NCBI RefSeq assembly: GCF_020404765.1
Contig: NZ_JAIVEM010000149.1
Span: 62,315-126,314 of the forward strand
Source: Paenibacillus sp. BJ-4
GTDB lineage: Bacteria; Bacillota; Bacilli; Paenibacillales; Paenibacillaceae
Length of the DNA stretch: 64,000 nt
Reading direction: 5' to 3'
Below are positions 25,780 through 34,381 of the stretch, in pieces (within the stretch, counting starts at the first letter, position 1; every line of letters begins with the position of its first letter). The position numbers were made by a program, and so were the translations under genes. A model generated the notes under the pieces. The model did no database searches. It worked only from the letters and a program-made list of their open reading frames with translations, and was not told the DNA's origin.

Positions 25780-28722
25780 TTATTTTTGATCCACCAAATC
25801 GACGTAACCGGGACGATTCCACTTACGGTCCACTTCAACCCCATTTTGCGGATGCCGTTTTTTGTAACGCGGATTGATACGCGGCAGTGGATTTTGACCG
25901 TCTACCTCCAAAATTTGCATCCGAACCTTGGCTTGTTTATAGGCAGGTGTACGGGTAATCACGTCGAACGCTCCACCGGTTAGCAGGTTTACAGCTCCAT
26001 CATGGCTGGTGGAGTGCATAGGTACATAAATTTCAGTTCCCTGTACCCGATCTGTGACCAGAACACGCAGCTTGACCGCGCCATATGGCGATTCCAATCG
26101 AACGAGCGATCCGTTCTTGACTCCGCGCTCCTCAGCCAATTCGGGTGACACCTCCACGAATACTTTGGGTAGCTTGAGCTGGATACCTGCTGATTTGGTT
26201 GTCATATTTCCTTCATGAAATTGCTCAAGCAGTCGACCGTTATTTAAGGTCAGATCGTATTCGGTTGGGTACTGTTTAGGGGGTACATATTCGAAAAGCC
26301 CCAAACGCGCTTTTTTATCAGGGAAGTTAAATCCATTGGTATGCAGCAGCGGTGTATTGCTGCCATCCGGTGATCCCCAGTGGAAGCTGTTCCAGCCTTC
26401 CAATACATCATAATTACATTGGGAGAAGAATGGGGTAAGCGACGCCATTTCCTCAAAAATTTCACTCGGATGGCTATAATCCCAATCAAATCCCATGTGC
26501 TTGGCAAATTGGCTAAAAATCCACCAATCCGGTTTGCTGTCTCCTACAGGGCGAAGCGCCTCGTACAATCGCTGTACACGACGTTCGGTATTGGTGAAAG
26601 TTCCGTCTTTTTCCAGTGAAGGTACGGCTGGCAAAATGACATCAGCGAATTCAGCTGTCTTGCTCAGGAATACATCCTGTACGACCAGAAAATCCAAATT
26701 CGCCAGCATTTCCTGGGTGTGGTTGGAGTCCGCATCCACCCATGCCATCTCTTCTCCAGCGATATACATCGCTTTGAGCTCACCAGTTTCAATGGCCTCC
26801 AGCATTTGAATATTGTCCAGTCCGCGTTCATGCGGAATTTGTACGCCGTAGGCTGCTTCGAACTTGGCACGAATGGCATCGTTTGTCACCGGCTGATAGC
26901 CCGGGAAAATGTCCGGCATGGTGCCCATGTCAGCAGCACCCTGAACATTGTTATGTCCGCGAAGTGGATAGGCGCCTGCACCCGGACGCATAAAGTTGCC
27001 AGTCACCAGCAGCAGGTTGGCAATCGCAATCGAAGTGTAAGAGCCTGCGATATTTTGAGTTACACCCATACCCCAGCAAATGGCAGTGCCATCGGCTTCA
27101 TGAATCATGGTTGCCACTTGAATCAGCGTTTCTTTAGAAATGCCAGTTTCCTGTTCGGCAAATTCCAGTGAGAAGGTCTCCAGTAATTTTAAATATTCAG
27201 GATAGAAGTTGACATGTTCTTCGATGAATTTAGCATCATGCCAGTTTTGGTCGATGATGTATTTGGCTACAGCAGATAACCATACATAATCCGTACCTTG
27301 CTTCGGACGAATGAACAGATCTGCGCGATCCGCCATTTCGTGCTTGCGCAGATCCACCGAAATCAGCTTTTGACCGTGCAGCTTATGTGCACGTTTGATG
27401 CGGGTAGCCAGCACTGGATGTCCTTCTCCCGGCGCACAACCGACCAGTATGACCAAGCCTGCTTGAGCAATGTCTATAATGGTACCGCTGTCTCCGCCGA
27501 TGCCTCCGGTGTATTGCAGCCCCCATGACGCAGGAGATTGACAATATCGTGAGCAGTTATCGACGTTATTCGTTTGGAAGACCTGACGTGCCAATTTTTG
27601 CATCAGATAGTTTTCTTCATTAGTAAATTTGGACGAGGAAATAAAGCCGATTGCCTTGCCGCCGTAGGATTCCTTGATAGCTCCCATTTTGCTGGCCATC
27701 AGACTCAGTGCTTCTTCCCAGGTGGCTTCCACAAATTCGTCGCCTTCCCGAATTAAAGGCGTGGTCAAACGCTGATCGCTGTTCACAAAATCCCAGCCGA
27801 ACTTCCCTTTGACGCACGTCGAGATGCCATTGACAGGTCCTTTAGAGGTAGGCTGTACCTTTAAAATTTTGCGACCCTTGGTCCATACCTCAAAGCTGCA
27901 GCCTACGCCGCAAAACGTGCAGACGGTTTTCGTTTTTTTCGTACGTGTTTCGCGCATCGCTGCTTCCACCTCGGAAATGGCAAATATCCCGCTATAGCCC
28001 GGTTCTACTTCCTTTATTAAATCCACCATCGGATTTAATAAATCCTTATTCATGCCACTCATGAAGCCTGCTTCTCCCAGCATGGATTTCTCCATCAAGG
28101 CATTGCATGGACAGACCGTTACACACTGGCCACAGCTGACGCAGGAGGAATCGTTAATTGCGACTCCGTCATCCCATTTGACACGAGGGCGCTCAGCTTC
28201 CCAGTCCAGAGACAGCGTTTCATTGACCTGAAGGTTTTGGCATACCTCTACGCATTGGCCGCATGCAATACATTGATTGGGGTCATAGCGGTAGAAAGGA
28301 TGCGACATATCTACTTCTGTCGGATCGACCTTCGGTTGATACGGATATTTTTGATGTTCAATTTCCATAAGCTCTGCTGTATTATGCAAAGTACAATTAC
28401 CATTGTTGTTATCGCACACCGTGCAGTAGAGGAGATGGTTTTCCAGCAATCGATCCATGGCCTCTGTTTGAGCTGCTTTCGCGCGATCTGAATGTAAATG
28501 AATATTCATTCCATCCGAAGCCAGTGTCGAGCAGGAACGCATAAGCTTTCCGTCCACTTCGACGATACAGGTGTCACAGGTGCGGATCGGATCAACTTCG
28601 GGAACATAACACAGTTGGGGATGGGCAATGTCGTTTTCGTTAATGATTTCAAGAATTGTTGCACTGTTTTTCGCTTTCAGTTCCTGTCCGTTTAATGTAA
28701 TTTTGATTGTATTATCAACCAC
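25780..28722 (-). CDS. fdhA: Formate dehydrogenase alpha subunit (molybdopterin, multi-iron-sulfur)
   Basis: 980 residues. The order is an N-terminal 2Fe-2S ferredoxin domain (1-80, CYVPEVDPIRTCDTC), a His-Cys 4Fe-4S segment (about 82-120), two 4Fe-4S ferredoxin motifs (CIACGQCVEVC and CVSCGQCVTVC, about 150-210), then the molybdopterin oxidoreductase core from about 265 with its own cluster CTFCGVGCSF, and a C-terminal dinucleotide-binding domain. The metal-ligand position is cysteine (NCSRYCQSPA, Cys394), not selenocysteine. It oxidises formate to CO2, probably passing electrons to NAD or quinone through partners not encoded here. The start is GTG with AAGGAG upstream. Its leader contains a strong terminator hairpin. 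Confidence 0.93.
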   Translation of the reverse strand: MVDNTIKITLNGQELKAKNSATILEIINENDIAHPQLCYVPEVDPIRTCDTCIVEVDGKLMRSCSTLASDGMNIHLHSDRAKAAQTEAMDRLLENHLLYCTVCDNNNGNCTLHNTAELMEIEHQKYPYQPKVDPTEVDMSHPFYRYDPNQCIACGQCVEVCQNLQVNETLSLDWEAERPRVKWDDGVAINDSSCVSCGQCVTVCPCNALMEKSMLGEAGFMSGMNKDLLNPMVDLIKEVEPGYSGIFAISEVEAAMRETRTKKTKTVCTFCGVGCSFEVWTKGRKILKVQPTSKGPVNGISTCVKGKFGWDFVNSDQRLTTPLIREGDEFVEATWEEALSLMASKMGAIKESYGGKAIGFISSSKFTNEENYLMQKLARQVFQTNNVDNCSRYCQSPASWGLQYTGGIGGDSGTIIDIAQAGLVILVGCAPGEGHPVLATRIKRAHKLHGQKLISVDLRKHEMADRADLFIRPKQGTDYVWLSAVAKYIIDQNWHDAKFIEEHVNFYPEYLKLLETFSLEFAEQETGISKETLIQVATMIHEADGTAICWGMGVTQNIAGSYTSIAIANLLLVTGNFMRPGAGAYPLRGHNNVQGAADMGTMPDIFPGYQPVTNDAIRAKFEAAYGVQIPHERGLDNIQMLEAIETGELKAMYIAGEEMAWVDADSNHTQEMLANLDFLVVQDVFLSKTAEFADVILPAVPSLEKDGTFTNTERRVQRLYEALRPVGDSKPDWWIFSQFAKHMGFDWDYSHPSEIFEEMASLTPFFSQCNYDVLEGWNSFHWGSPDGSNTPLLHTNGFNFPDKKARLGLFEYVPPKQYPTEYDLTLNNGRLLEQFHEGNMTTKSAGIQLKLPKVFVEVSPELAEERGVKNGSLVRLESPYGAVKLRVLVTDRVQGTEIYVPMHSTSHDGAVNLLTGGAFDVITRTPAYKQAKVRMQILEVDGQNPLPRINPRYKKRHPQNGVEVDRKWNRPGYVDLVDQK

Positions 28723-28763
28723 GGTTCAGGCTCCTTTCAGATTTTAAATTTAAAAATTAGGAA

Positions 28764-28866
28764 TAAAAAAACTCCACCATAAACACAAGTGCTCATGATC
28801 AAGCACTTGTGTTTATGGTGGAGTAGTACCCAAGCTCTAAGTCCTAGAGGCCAATCCGCCATGGGA
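28764..28866 (-). promoter_or_regulatory. Attenuator-like leader of the fdhA operon
   Basis: On the leftward strand a perfect 23-bp stem (28802-28824 with 28771-28793) with an 8-base loop is followed directly by TTTTTTTATT, a textbook terminator about 40 bp before the fdhA start. Upstream, at 28825-28866, a small hairpin CTCTA-GGACT-TAGAG and a second ACTCC sequence could compete with the terminator arm. This suggests transcription attenuation of fdhA, possibly by a small-molecule aptamer or a protein. The aptamer class was not identified. Confidence 0.6.
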
Positions 28867-29046
28867 GTATGTATTAATAACAAACAGCACGCACCGTTTG
28901 TATATCAATAGCCTATTCATCATTTAGATATGTCATTTTCTGCATTTCATCTGGTGTAACTATAGCGTAAAATTTAAGATAGTTCAACGGTACATTATTA
29001 AAATTTTTAATTGAAGATGATTATCGCTTGAAAAATTCAAAAGTCA
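28867..29046. other. Divergent intergenic region, AT-rich
   Basis: No ORF or RNA gene is evident. The region must hold the leftward promoter for fdhA and upstream control sequences; several short A/T-rich palindromes such as ATTAAAATTTTTAAT occur but none can be assigned. Confidence 0.5.
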
Positions 29047-29075
29047 TTGACAAACGTTCGGGGATTGCTAACAAT
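29047..29075 (+). promoter_or_regulatory. Putative sigma-A promoter for the moa operon
   Basis: TTGACA (29047-29052) and AACAAT (29070-29075) are spaced by 17 bp. This is the best rightward promoter in the divergent region. Confidence 0.4.
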
Positions 29076-29106
29076 AGGAATGTAATCTATTGCAGAGCAT
29101 TCGTGA

Positions 29107-29196
29107 ATGGAGTGTACGTGGGTAATCGCGTATATTTTATTTGTCGCAGCGCTTGTTAGTTTGATTTTTCTATATCACATGATGGAGGATTCGTAA
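29107..29196 (+). CDS. Possible 29-residue single-helix membrane peptide
   Basis: ATG to TAA gives a peptide beginning MECTWVIAYILFVAALVS, continuing LIFLYH and ending MMEDS, a clear single membrane helix with a short polar tail. It follows the putative promoter and precedes a terminator. The ribosome site is poor, so expression is uncertain. The stop codon lies inside the palindrome at 29186-29202. Confidence 0.3.
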   Translation: MECTWVIAYILFVAALVSLIFLYHMMEDS

Positions 29197-29202
29197 AATC
29201 CT
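29186..29202. promoter_or_regulatory. Third AGGATT/AAATCCT palindrome, upstream of moaA
   Basis: AGGATTCGTAAAATCCT retains the outer arms AGGAT/ATCCT of the palindromes at 125-143 and 1244-1261. It lies about 215 bp before moaA. Confidence 0.35.
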
Positions 29203-29217
29203 GATGTAGATAAATTA

Positions 29218-29280
29218 ACCGGCATTGGCAGATTCTTCGAGTTTCAAAGGCGAAGAAGTTGTTGCGATGCCGGTTTTTTG
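29218..29280 (+). terminator. Leader terminator upstream of moaA
   Basis: ACCGGCAT pairs with ATGCCGGT, with an inner CTTCG/CGAAG stem, and is followed by TTTTTTGG. It lies about 140 bp before moaA and so would stop leader transcripts unless it is overridden. Confidence 0.7.
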
Positions 29281-29306
29281 GCTATTAAGCTGAAATCAAG
29301 GCTCAT

Positions 29307-29341
29307 ATCAAGCACCACTGCATAGGCGGAGGGTGCTTGAT
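29307..29341 (+). promoter_or_regulatory. Leader hairpin between terminator and moaA
   Basis: A perfect 10-bp stem ATCAAGCACC/GGTGCTTGAT closes a 15-base purine-rich loop (ACTGCATAGGCGGAG). There is no T-run, so it is not a terminator. It could be part of a structured control element. Confidence 0.45.
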
Positions 29342-29416
29342 CGCTGTTGCCCAGATTTCTGGAATGAAGGCACACGTTGTAGAAGTCTATAACGATGACA
29401 GATTGAGGTGAACGTA

Positions 29417-30430
29417 ATGGCAAACCGCAGCGACGATCAATGGAATCGTCCGTTACGGGACTTGAGAATATCCGTTATAGACCGATGTAATTTTCGGTGT
29501 CGGTATTGTATGCCGGAAGAAATATTTGGGCATGACTATCCGTTTTTGCCAAAAGAAAAAATATTGACCTTTGAGGAAATTACACGCCTTTCCCGTATTT
29601 TTGTCTCGCTAGGCGTTACGAAGCTGCGCATTACGGGCGGTGAGCCGTTGCTGAGAAAGGACTTATCCTCGCTCATTCATTCGTTAACCGGGCTCGAAGG
29701 GGTCGAAGATATTGCAATGACGACGAACGGCGTATTTTTGCCTAAATATGCTGCGGCACTTCGAGAGGCAGGACTGACGAGAGTGACGGTTAGTCTGGAT
29801 TCGCTTAATGATGACCGCTTCCGCCGAATGAATGGGGGCAAAAGCAGCGTAAAGGCCGTACTGGATGGTATTGATGCTGCGGCTCAGGCAGGGATGCAGG
29901 TGAAAATAAACATGGTCGTGCAAAAGGGCTTTAATGATCAGGATATTGTGCCTATGGCCGACTATTTTCAAAGGAAAAAGCATATTTTGCGTTTTGTTGA
30001 GTTTATGGATGTAGGCAACACCAATGGCTGGAAATTGGATCAGGTCGTTTCCAAGCAGCAAATTCTTCATACCATTCATGAGCAAATGCCGCTGGAGCCC
30101 GTCCCGCCCCAATACACGGGCGAAGTGGCGACGCGTTATAGATATCGGGACAGAGACGGGGAAATCGGCATTATTTCGTCTGTTACGGACGCATTCTGCT
30201 CCACATGTACACGGGCGAGAATTTCTGCCGAAGGCTCCTTGTACACGTGCCTGTTTGCCTCTCAAGGGTACGAGCTTCGTGCGATGCTGCGTTCCGAACA
30301 GTCTGATGATGAGATTAGAGCTTACATTGAGCGTATTTGGAGAGGGCGTACCGATCGCTATTCAGAGGAACGGTTGACCCACACGCAGCAAGCGTCGTCC
30401 AAAATTGAAATGTCACACATCGGCGGGTGA
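29417..30430 (+). CDS. moaA: GTP 3',8-cyclase (molybdenum cofactor biosynthesis protein A)
   Basis: 337 residues. The radical-SAM cluster motif CNFRCRYC (Cys24, Cys28, Cys31), the SAM motif TGGEPLL, and the C-terminal second-cluster motif FCSTCTRAR with the third Cys in SLYTCLF are all present. The enzyme rearranges GTP to 3',8-cyclo-7,8-dihydro-GTP, the first step to molybdopterin. The usual C-terminal Gly-Gly is present (HIGG). ATG 29417 has GAGGTG at a good distance; a GTG nine bases earlier overlaps that site. MoaC, its partner, is not in this window. Confidence 0.95.
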   Translation: MANRSDDQWNRPLRDLRISVIDRCNFRCRYCMPEEIFGHDYPFLPKEKILTFEEITRLSRIFVSLGVTKLRITGGEPLLRKDLSSLIHSLTGLEGVEDIAMTTNGVFLPKYAAALREAGLTRVTVSLDSLNDDRFRRMNGGKSSVKAVLDGIDAAAQAGMQVKINMVVQKGFNDQDIVPMADYFQRKKHILRFVEFMDVGNTNGWKLDQVVSKQQILHTIHEQMPLEPVPPQYTGEVATRYRYRDRDGEIGIISSVTDAFCSTCTRARISAEGSLYTCLFASQGYELRAMLRSEQSDDEIRAYIERIWRGRTDRYSEERLTHTQQASSKIEMSHIGG

Positions 30431-30470
30431 ACCGAAGAGCCAACCTGCCAGAAACAAGGGAGTTGAGCAC

Positions 30471-31283
30471 ATGGAAAAGCCGGCTGAGGTAAAACGCGAG
30501 ATTCTGCGTTATCACGACGGTCAAATCAAGCGTTTTGAGGACATTGTGGTGACGGAGCATCCGGTGACAATCAAAATCAATCAGCAGGAATTTGCCACCA
30601 TGGTTTGTACACCGGAGTATGTGGAGGATATGGCAGTAGGTTTTTTGGCCTCTGAAGGCGTCATTCAACGATACGATGATATCGAAGATATTTGGGTTCA
30701 GGAAAAAGAAGGTTTTGTTCATATCAAAACCCGTCGGATGAACGAGTTTTATCAAAACTTTCATTCCAAACGGTATATTACCTCCTGCTGCGGGAAAAGC
30801 AGACAGGGCTTTTACTTTGTGAATGATGCTAAAGTGGCCAAAAGAATGAATGACACCCATGTGACGCTGTCGTTTGACGACTGCTTCCGCCTGATGAATT
30901 TAATGCAAAGTTCGGCACATACGTTTCAGGAGACCGGCGGGGTTCATAATGCCGCATTATGTGACAAAAACGGGATCATTCTATCGAGAATGGATATCGG
31001 ACGCCACAATGCACTGGATAAAATCTATGGATATTGCTTGAAAAATGATATTGTATTACATGATAAAATTATTGTATTCAGTGGACGCATTTCGTCTGAA
31101 ATCCTGCTGAAGGTCGCGAAGATTGGCTGTGAAGTCGTTTTGTCCAAGTCGGCTCCCACTGAGCTTGCACTTGAATTGGCTGAGGATCTGGGGATTACTA
31201 CAGTCGGCTTTATAAGAAGTCATTCGCTGAATGTGTATACGCATCCTGGGCGGATTGATGAACTCGTTGAATCTAAAATATAA
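30471..31283 (+). CDS. fdhD: Formate dehydrogenase accessory sulfurtransferase
   Basis: 270 residues. It has the FdhD pattern: EDMAVGFLASEGVI, the sulfur-carrying Cys pair in ITSCCGKS, ETGGVHNAALCD, and MDIGRHNALDKIYGY. FdhD transfers sulfur from the cysteine desulfurase to the bis-MGD cofactor and so is required for formate dehydrogenase activity, which matches fdhA on the opposite strand. The start is ATG 30471 with AAGGGAG upstream; a longer in-frame ORF into moaA has no ribosome site. It lies 40 bp after moaA. Confidence 0.93.
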   Translation: MEKPAEVKREILRYHDGQIKRFEDIVVTEHPVTIKINQQEFATMVCTPEYVEDMAVGFLASEGVIQRYDDIEDIWVQEKEGFVHIKTRRMNEFYQNFHSKRYITSCCGKSRQGFYFVNDAKVAKRMNDTHVTLSFDDCFRLMNLMQSSAHTFQETGGVHNAALCDKNGIILSRMDIGRHNALDKIYGYCLKNDIVLHDKIIVFSGRISSEILLKVAKIGCEVVLSKSAPTELALELAEDLGITTVGFIRSHSLNVYTHPGRIDELVESKI

Positions 31284-31326
31284 TATGGAAATCCTCAATG
31301 TACCTGAAACGGGGTGAACATGTGAA

Positions 31327-31575
31327 ATGAAATATCATATTCAAGTATTTGCGGGCCTTGCGGAACTGATGGGAGGAGCGATGATTACCGTGCCTACTGA
31401 TCAGGAAACGATGACCATTACCGCGTTAAAAAGCTTGTTGTCTGAGCGTTTCCCTGAGGCTGCCGCCCAGTTGCAAAGCTCTTTTGTTGCCAGAAATCAA
31501 GCCTACGCCGCTCCGGAGGATGTAGTAAGCATACATGACGAGATTGCGATCATTCCACCGGTTTCAGGAGGGTAG
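31327..31575 (+). CDS. moaD: Molybdopterin synthase small subunit
   Basis: 82 residues, beta-grasp ubiquitin-like fold, ending PPVSGG with the Gly-Gly tail that is adenylated and thiocarboxylated by MoeB. It carries sulfur to the large subunit MoaE. GGGGTGAAC lies upstream. It is 43 bp after fdhD and is followed by a second MoaD-like domain fused to MoaE. Confidence 0.9.
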   Translation: MKYHIQVFAGLAELMGGAMITVPTDQETMTITALKSLLSERFPEAAAQLQSSFVARNQAYAAPEDVVSIHDEIAIIPPVSGG

Positions 31576-31627
31576 ATTTTCATTGCAGGCTGGTTAAATT
31601 CGACAGATTAGATACAAGGGGGGCCAG

Positions 31628-32338
31628 ATGCATATGCAGTACCGGATTCAACTATGCACGGCTATGGCGGAGCAACTTGGTGACGTAATCACGTTGGAGT
31701 TTTCACAGGAGACGGTGACGATTGCAGACATTCGAAAAAGGCTGTATGAGCAATATCCCGAAGTGGCTTCACAGCTACAGGGTTCTTTTTTTACCCACCA
31801 TAAAAGGCTGGCTTCTCCAGACGAGCTTGTTCTTCCATCAGATACTATTGCTCTTCTTCAGTCGGCGCCCGGAATGGAAACGGTCGTTTCCAAATGTGGA
31901 TTATTCGCGATCACATACGACCCGATTGATGCCGATGAAGTAACCTCCAAGGTGCATGACCCTTCTCATGGAGCCTCGCTGACCTTTAATGGGACGACTC
32001 GGGAATATACGCAAGGTCAGCGAACCGTGCTGCTTGAATATGAGGCGTATGTGCCGATGGCGATGAACACGATGAAGCAAATTGGTGACGAAATTGCAGC
32101 GCGTTGGCCGTCTACACGTACTGCCATTACACATAGGCTTGGCACAGTGAGGATTGGGGAGACCAGTGTGGTGATTGCTGTTTCTGCTGCACACCGCGAT
32201 ACTTGCTACGAAGCCAGCCGCTATGCCATTGAACAGTTAAAGCAAATCGTACCGATCTGGAAAAAGGAAGTGTGGGAGGACGGCTCAGAGTGGAAGGGGC
32301 ATCAGCTGGGTGGCTGGAACCCTCATAACACCCAATAG
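31628..32338 (+). CDS. moaE: MoaD-like domain fused to molybdopterin synthase large subunit MoaE
   Basis: 236 residues in two parts. Residues 1-82 resemble MoaD and the gene just upstream (TVTIADIRKRLYEQYPEVASQ against TITALKSLLSERFPEAAAQ) but end in LLQSAPGME instead of Gly-Gly. Residues 85-232 are MoaE: SLTFNGTTREYT, EYEAYVPMAMNTM, HRLGTVRIGE, AAHRDTCYEASRYAIE and PIWKKE with the catalytic lysines. MoaE inserts two sulfurs into precursor Z. The N-terminal domain cannot be a normal sulfur carrier without the Gly-Gly tail and may be structural or regulatory. AAGGGGGGCCAG precedes the ATG. Confidence 0.9.
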   Translation: MHMQYRIQLCTAMAEQLGDVITLEFSQETVTIADIRKRLYEQYPEVASQLQGSFFTHHKRLASPDELVLPSDTIALLQSAPGMETVVSKCGLFAITYDPIDADEVTSKVHDPSHGASLTFNGTTREYTQGQRTVLLEYEAYVPMAMNTMKQIGDEIAARWPSTRTAITHRLGTVRIGETSVVIAVSAAHRDTCYEASRYAIEQLKQIVPIWKKEVWEDGSEWKGHQLGGWNPHNTQ

Positions 32339-32378
32339 CTTCCGAATGAGTGCGAGGACAGGGGGGGCGTAAATCAAG

Positions 32379-33458
32379 ATGTCAGAAATGAACAAGGACC
32401 TGAAAACGGATGCTGTTGTACAAGCGCCTACGCATGCGTCACATGCCCGTTATTCCAGACAGGAATTATTCTCGAAAATTGGAACGGCAGGCCAGCGAAA
32501 TATCCGCAGTAAGCACGTGCTGATGGTGGGTGCTGGTGCACTGGGAACCGCCAATGCGGACATGCTGGTGCGAGCGGGCATCGGACGGCTGACGCTGGTA
32601 GACCGTGATTATGTAGATTGGAGCAATCTGCAACGCCAGCAGCTCTATGACGAAGCGGATGCCCGTGATCAGATGCCCAAGGCGGTGGCCGCCCAGAAGC
32701 GATTGCAGCAAATCAATTCGGACGTGGAGATCCGTGCGCTAGTCCGAGACGTATCGCTGGAGGAAATCGACGATATCGCAGCAGGAGTGGACCTTATCGT
32801 AGATGCCACCGACAACTTCGAGACACGTCTGCTTATAAATGATTACGCGGTCAAGCACCGAATCCCCTGGATTTACGGGGCGTGCGTGGGCAGCTACGGG
32901 ACAACCTTTACCATCGTGCCGGGGCAGACACCATGCCTGCATTGCCTGCTCGGAACCGTACCGCTCGGCGGTGCAACCTGTGATACAGTCGGTGTGATCA
33001 GCCCGGCTGTACAGATGGTGGCGGCTTACCAAAGCGCCGAGGCATTGAAGCTGCTCACCGGGGACGATTCAGCCTTGCAGAGCAAGCTGATTTCCTTCGA
33101 TCTGTGGAGCAATCAGCATCAGGCGATCCATATAAACGCCATGAAGAAGACCGACTGCCCGACATGTGGTGAGCATCCTGTGTATCCTTTTTTACAATCG
33201 GAGCATCAGGCTAAAACGGCTGTTTTGTGCGGACGAGATACGGTTCAAATCCGCCCGGTCCCGGGTGCTGTACGTGATCTGAACGAAGCGGCGCGCCTGT
33301 TATCCCGTCAGGGAGGCAAGGTGGAGCATAACCCATACTTGGTATCCGTCGTTATCGGGACGCATCGAATTGTTCTTTTTCAGGATGGACGTGTCTTAAT
33401 CCATGGCACGAAGGACATCGCCGAGGCGAGATCTATTTATCACAAATATTTGGGTTGA
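32379..33458 (+). CDS. moeB: Molybdopterin-synthase adenylyltransferase MoeB/ThiF-type with C-terminal extension
   Basis: 359 residues. The E1-like fold has the nucleotide loop GAGALG (51-56), NLQRQ, and the Cys of GGATCDTVGV. Zinc cysteines are CLHC and CPTC. It activates the MoaD tail as an acyl-adenylate. The last 85 residues form an extra domain (VQIRPVPGAVRDLNEAARL ...) found in some ThiF-like proteins, without a rhodanese Cys. Its place after moaD and moaE supports the molybdenum role; ThiS activation cannot be excluded. The start MSEMNKDL has a G-rich ribosome site. Confidence 0.9.
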   Translation: MSEMNKDLKTDAVVQAPTHASHARYSRQELFSKIGTAGQRNIRSKHVLMVGAGALGTANADMLVRAGIGRLTLVDRDYVDWSNLQRQQLYDEADARDQMPKAVAAQKRLQQINSDVEIRALVRDVSLEEIDDIAAGVDLIVDATDNFETRLLINDYAVKHRIPWIYGACVGSYGTTFTIVPGQTPCLHCLLGTVPLGGATCDTVGVISPAVQMVAAYQSAEALKLLTGDDSALQSKLISFDLWSNQHQAIHINAMKKTDCPTCGEHPVYPFLQSEHQAKTAVLCGRDTVQIRPVPGAVRDLNEAARLLSRQGGKVEHNPYLVSVVIGTHRIVLFQDGRVLIHGTKDIAEARSIYHKYLG

Positions 33459-33532
33459 CCCAATAGATTTGACCGTTATGGGGTGTAGATCGTCATCTCA
33501 TTTCGAAATTTATAGGACAGGGGAAGAACAAG

Positions 33533-34354
33533 TTGAAAATGAAATTCGGGTACATATTAACACTCGTTGGATTGTTGGCATGGGTACTGGCTGGTTGCTC
33601 GTCTCCGGCTGCTGTACAGTCGACACCGTCCGCACCCAAAACAGAACTGATCGTATCTGCTGCTGCCAGTCTTCAAGATAGTCTGAACACACTTAAGGAC
33701 CAGTATGAAAAGCAGCACCCAGATATCAAGCTGACCTTTAACTATGCTTCATCCGGCACATTGCAAAAACAAATTGAGCAGGGCGCACCTGCTGACGTAT
33801 TTATTTCGGCAGGCATGAAGCAAATGAAGGCATTGACTGATGCTTCTTTGGTAGAAAAGGATAACGTACTGCTTCAAAATAAACTGGTTGTGGTTGTTCC
33901 GCGAGATAAGGCGAAAAGCACGGATAACAAAGGCATTACGCTCAATGATTTGGCGGGTCCTTCTTTCCTGAAGCTGGCGGTTGGGGAGCCTGCTACCGTT
34001 CCTGCCGGACAGTATTCCAAAGAATCGCTGACGAAGGCCGGACTATGGGACAAGCTGGAGTCCAAGATGGTATTCGCCAAAGACGTAAGACAGGTATTAA
34101 ACTATGTTGAAACAGGCAACGCCGATGCTGGACTCGTCTACCTGACGGATGCCAAATCATCCGATAAAGCTGTTGTTGCGCTGGAAGTACCAGAGGAATT
34201 GCATGCACCAATCCTGTACCCGGAAGCTATTGTCAGAGCAACTAAACACAGTAAAGAAGCAGGCGAGTTTCTCGATTTTCTACGTACAGATGAAGCTATG
34301 AGTGTGTTCAGTAAAGATGGGTTTTCAGCTCCTTCAACAACGACTGGAAAATAG
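33533..34354 (+). CDS. modA: Molybdate-binding lipoprotein ModA
   Basis: 273 residues with lipobox VLAGC (Cys22). The mature part starts ELIVSAAASLQDSLNTL and continues LTFNYASSGTLQKQIEQGAPADVF, the ModA signature; the Ser residues and backbone of ASL and SSG bind the oxyanion. It captures molybdate (or tungstate) for ModB. The start is TTG with GGGGAAG upstream; ATG six bases later is equally possible. It follows moeB by 74 bp. Confidence 0.92.
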   Translation: MKMKFGYILTLVGLLAWVLAGCSSPAAVQSTPSAPKTELIVSAAASLQDSLNTLKDQYEKQHPDIKLTFNYASSGTLQKQIEQGAPADVFISAGMKQMKALTDASLVEKDNVLLQNKLVVVVPRDKAKSTDNKGITLNDLAGPSFLKLAVGEPATVPAGQYSKESLTKAGLWDKLESKMVFAKDVRQVLNYVETGNADAGLVYLTDAKSSDKAVVALEVPEELHAPILYPEAIVRATKHSKEAGEFLDFLRTDEAMSVFSKDGFSAPSTTTGK

Positions 34355-34381
34355 AATCCATATATAAAGGAGGGGGTCCCG

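Noticed and set aside
27541-27543. Selenocysteine (UGA) in formate dehydrogenase
   Set aside because: The metal-ligand codon is TGT (Cys), and no SECIS-like element is needed.
28764-28866. tRNA-like sequence in the fdhA leader
   Set aside because: A segment resembles part of a tRNA arm, but no full cloverleaf or acceptor stem with anticodon could be drawn.
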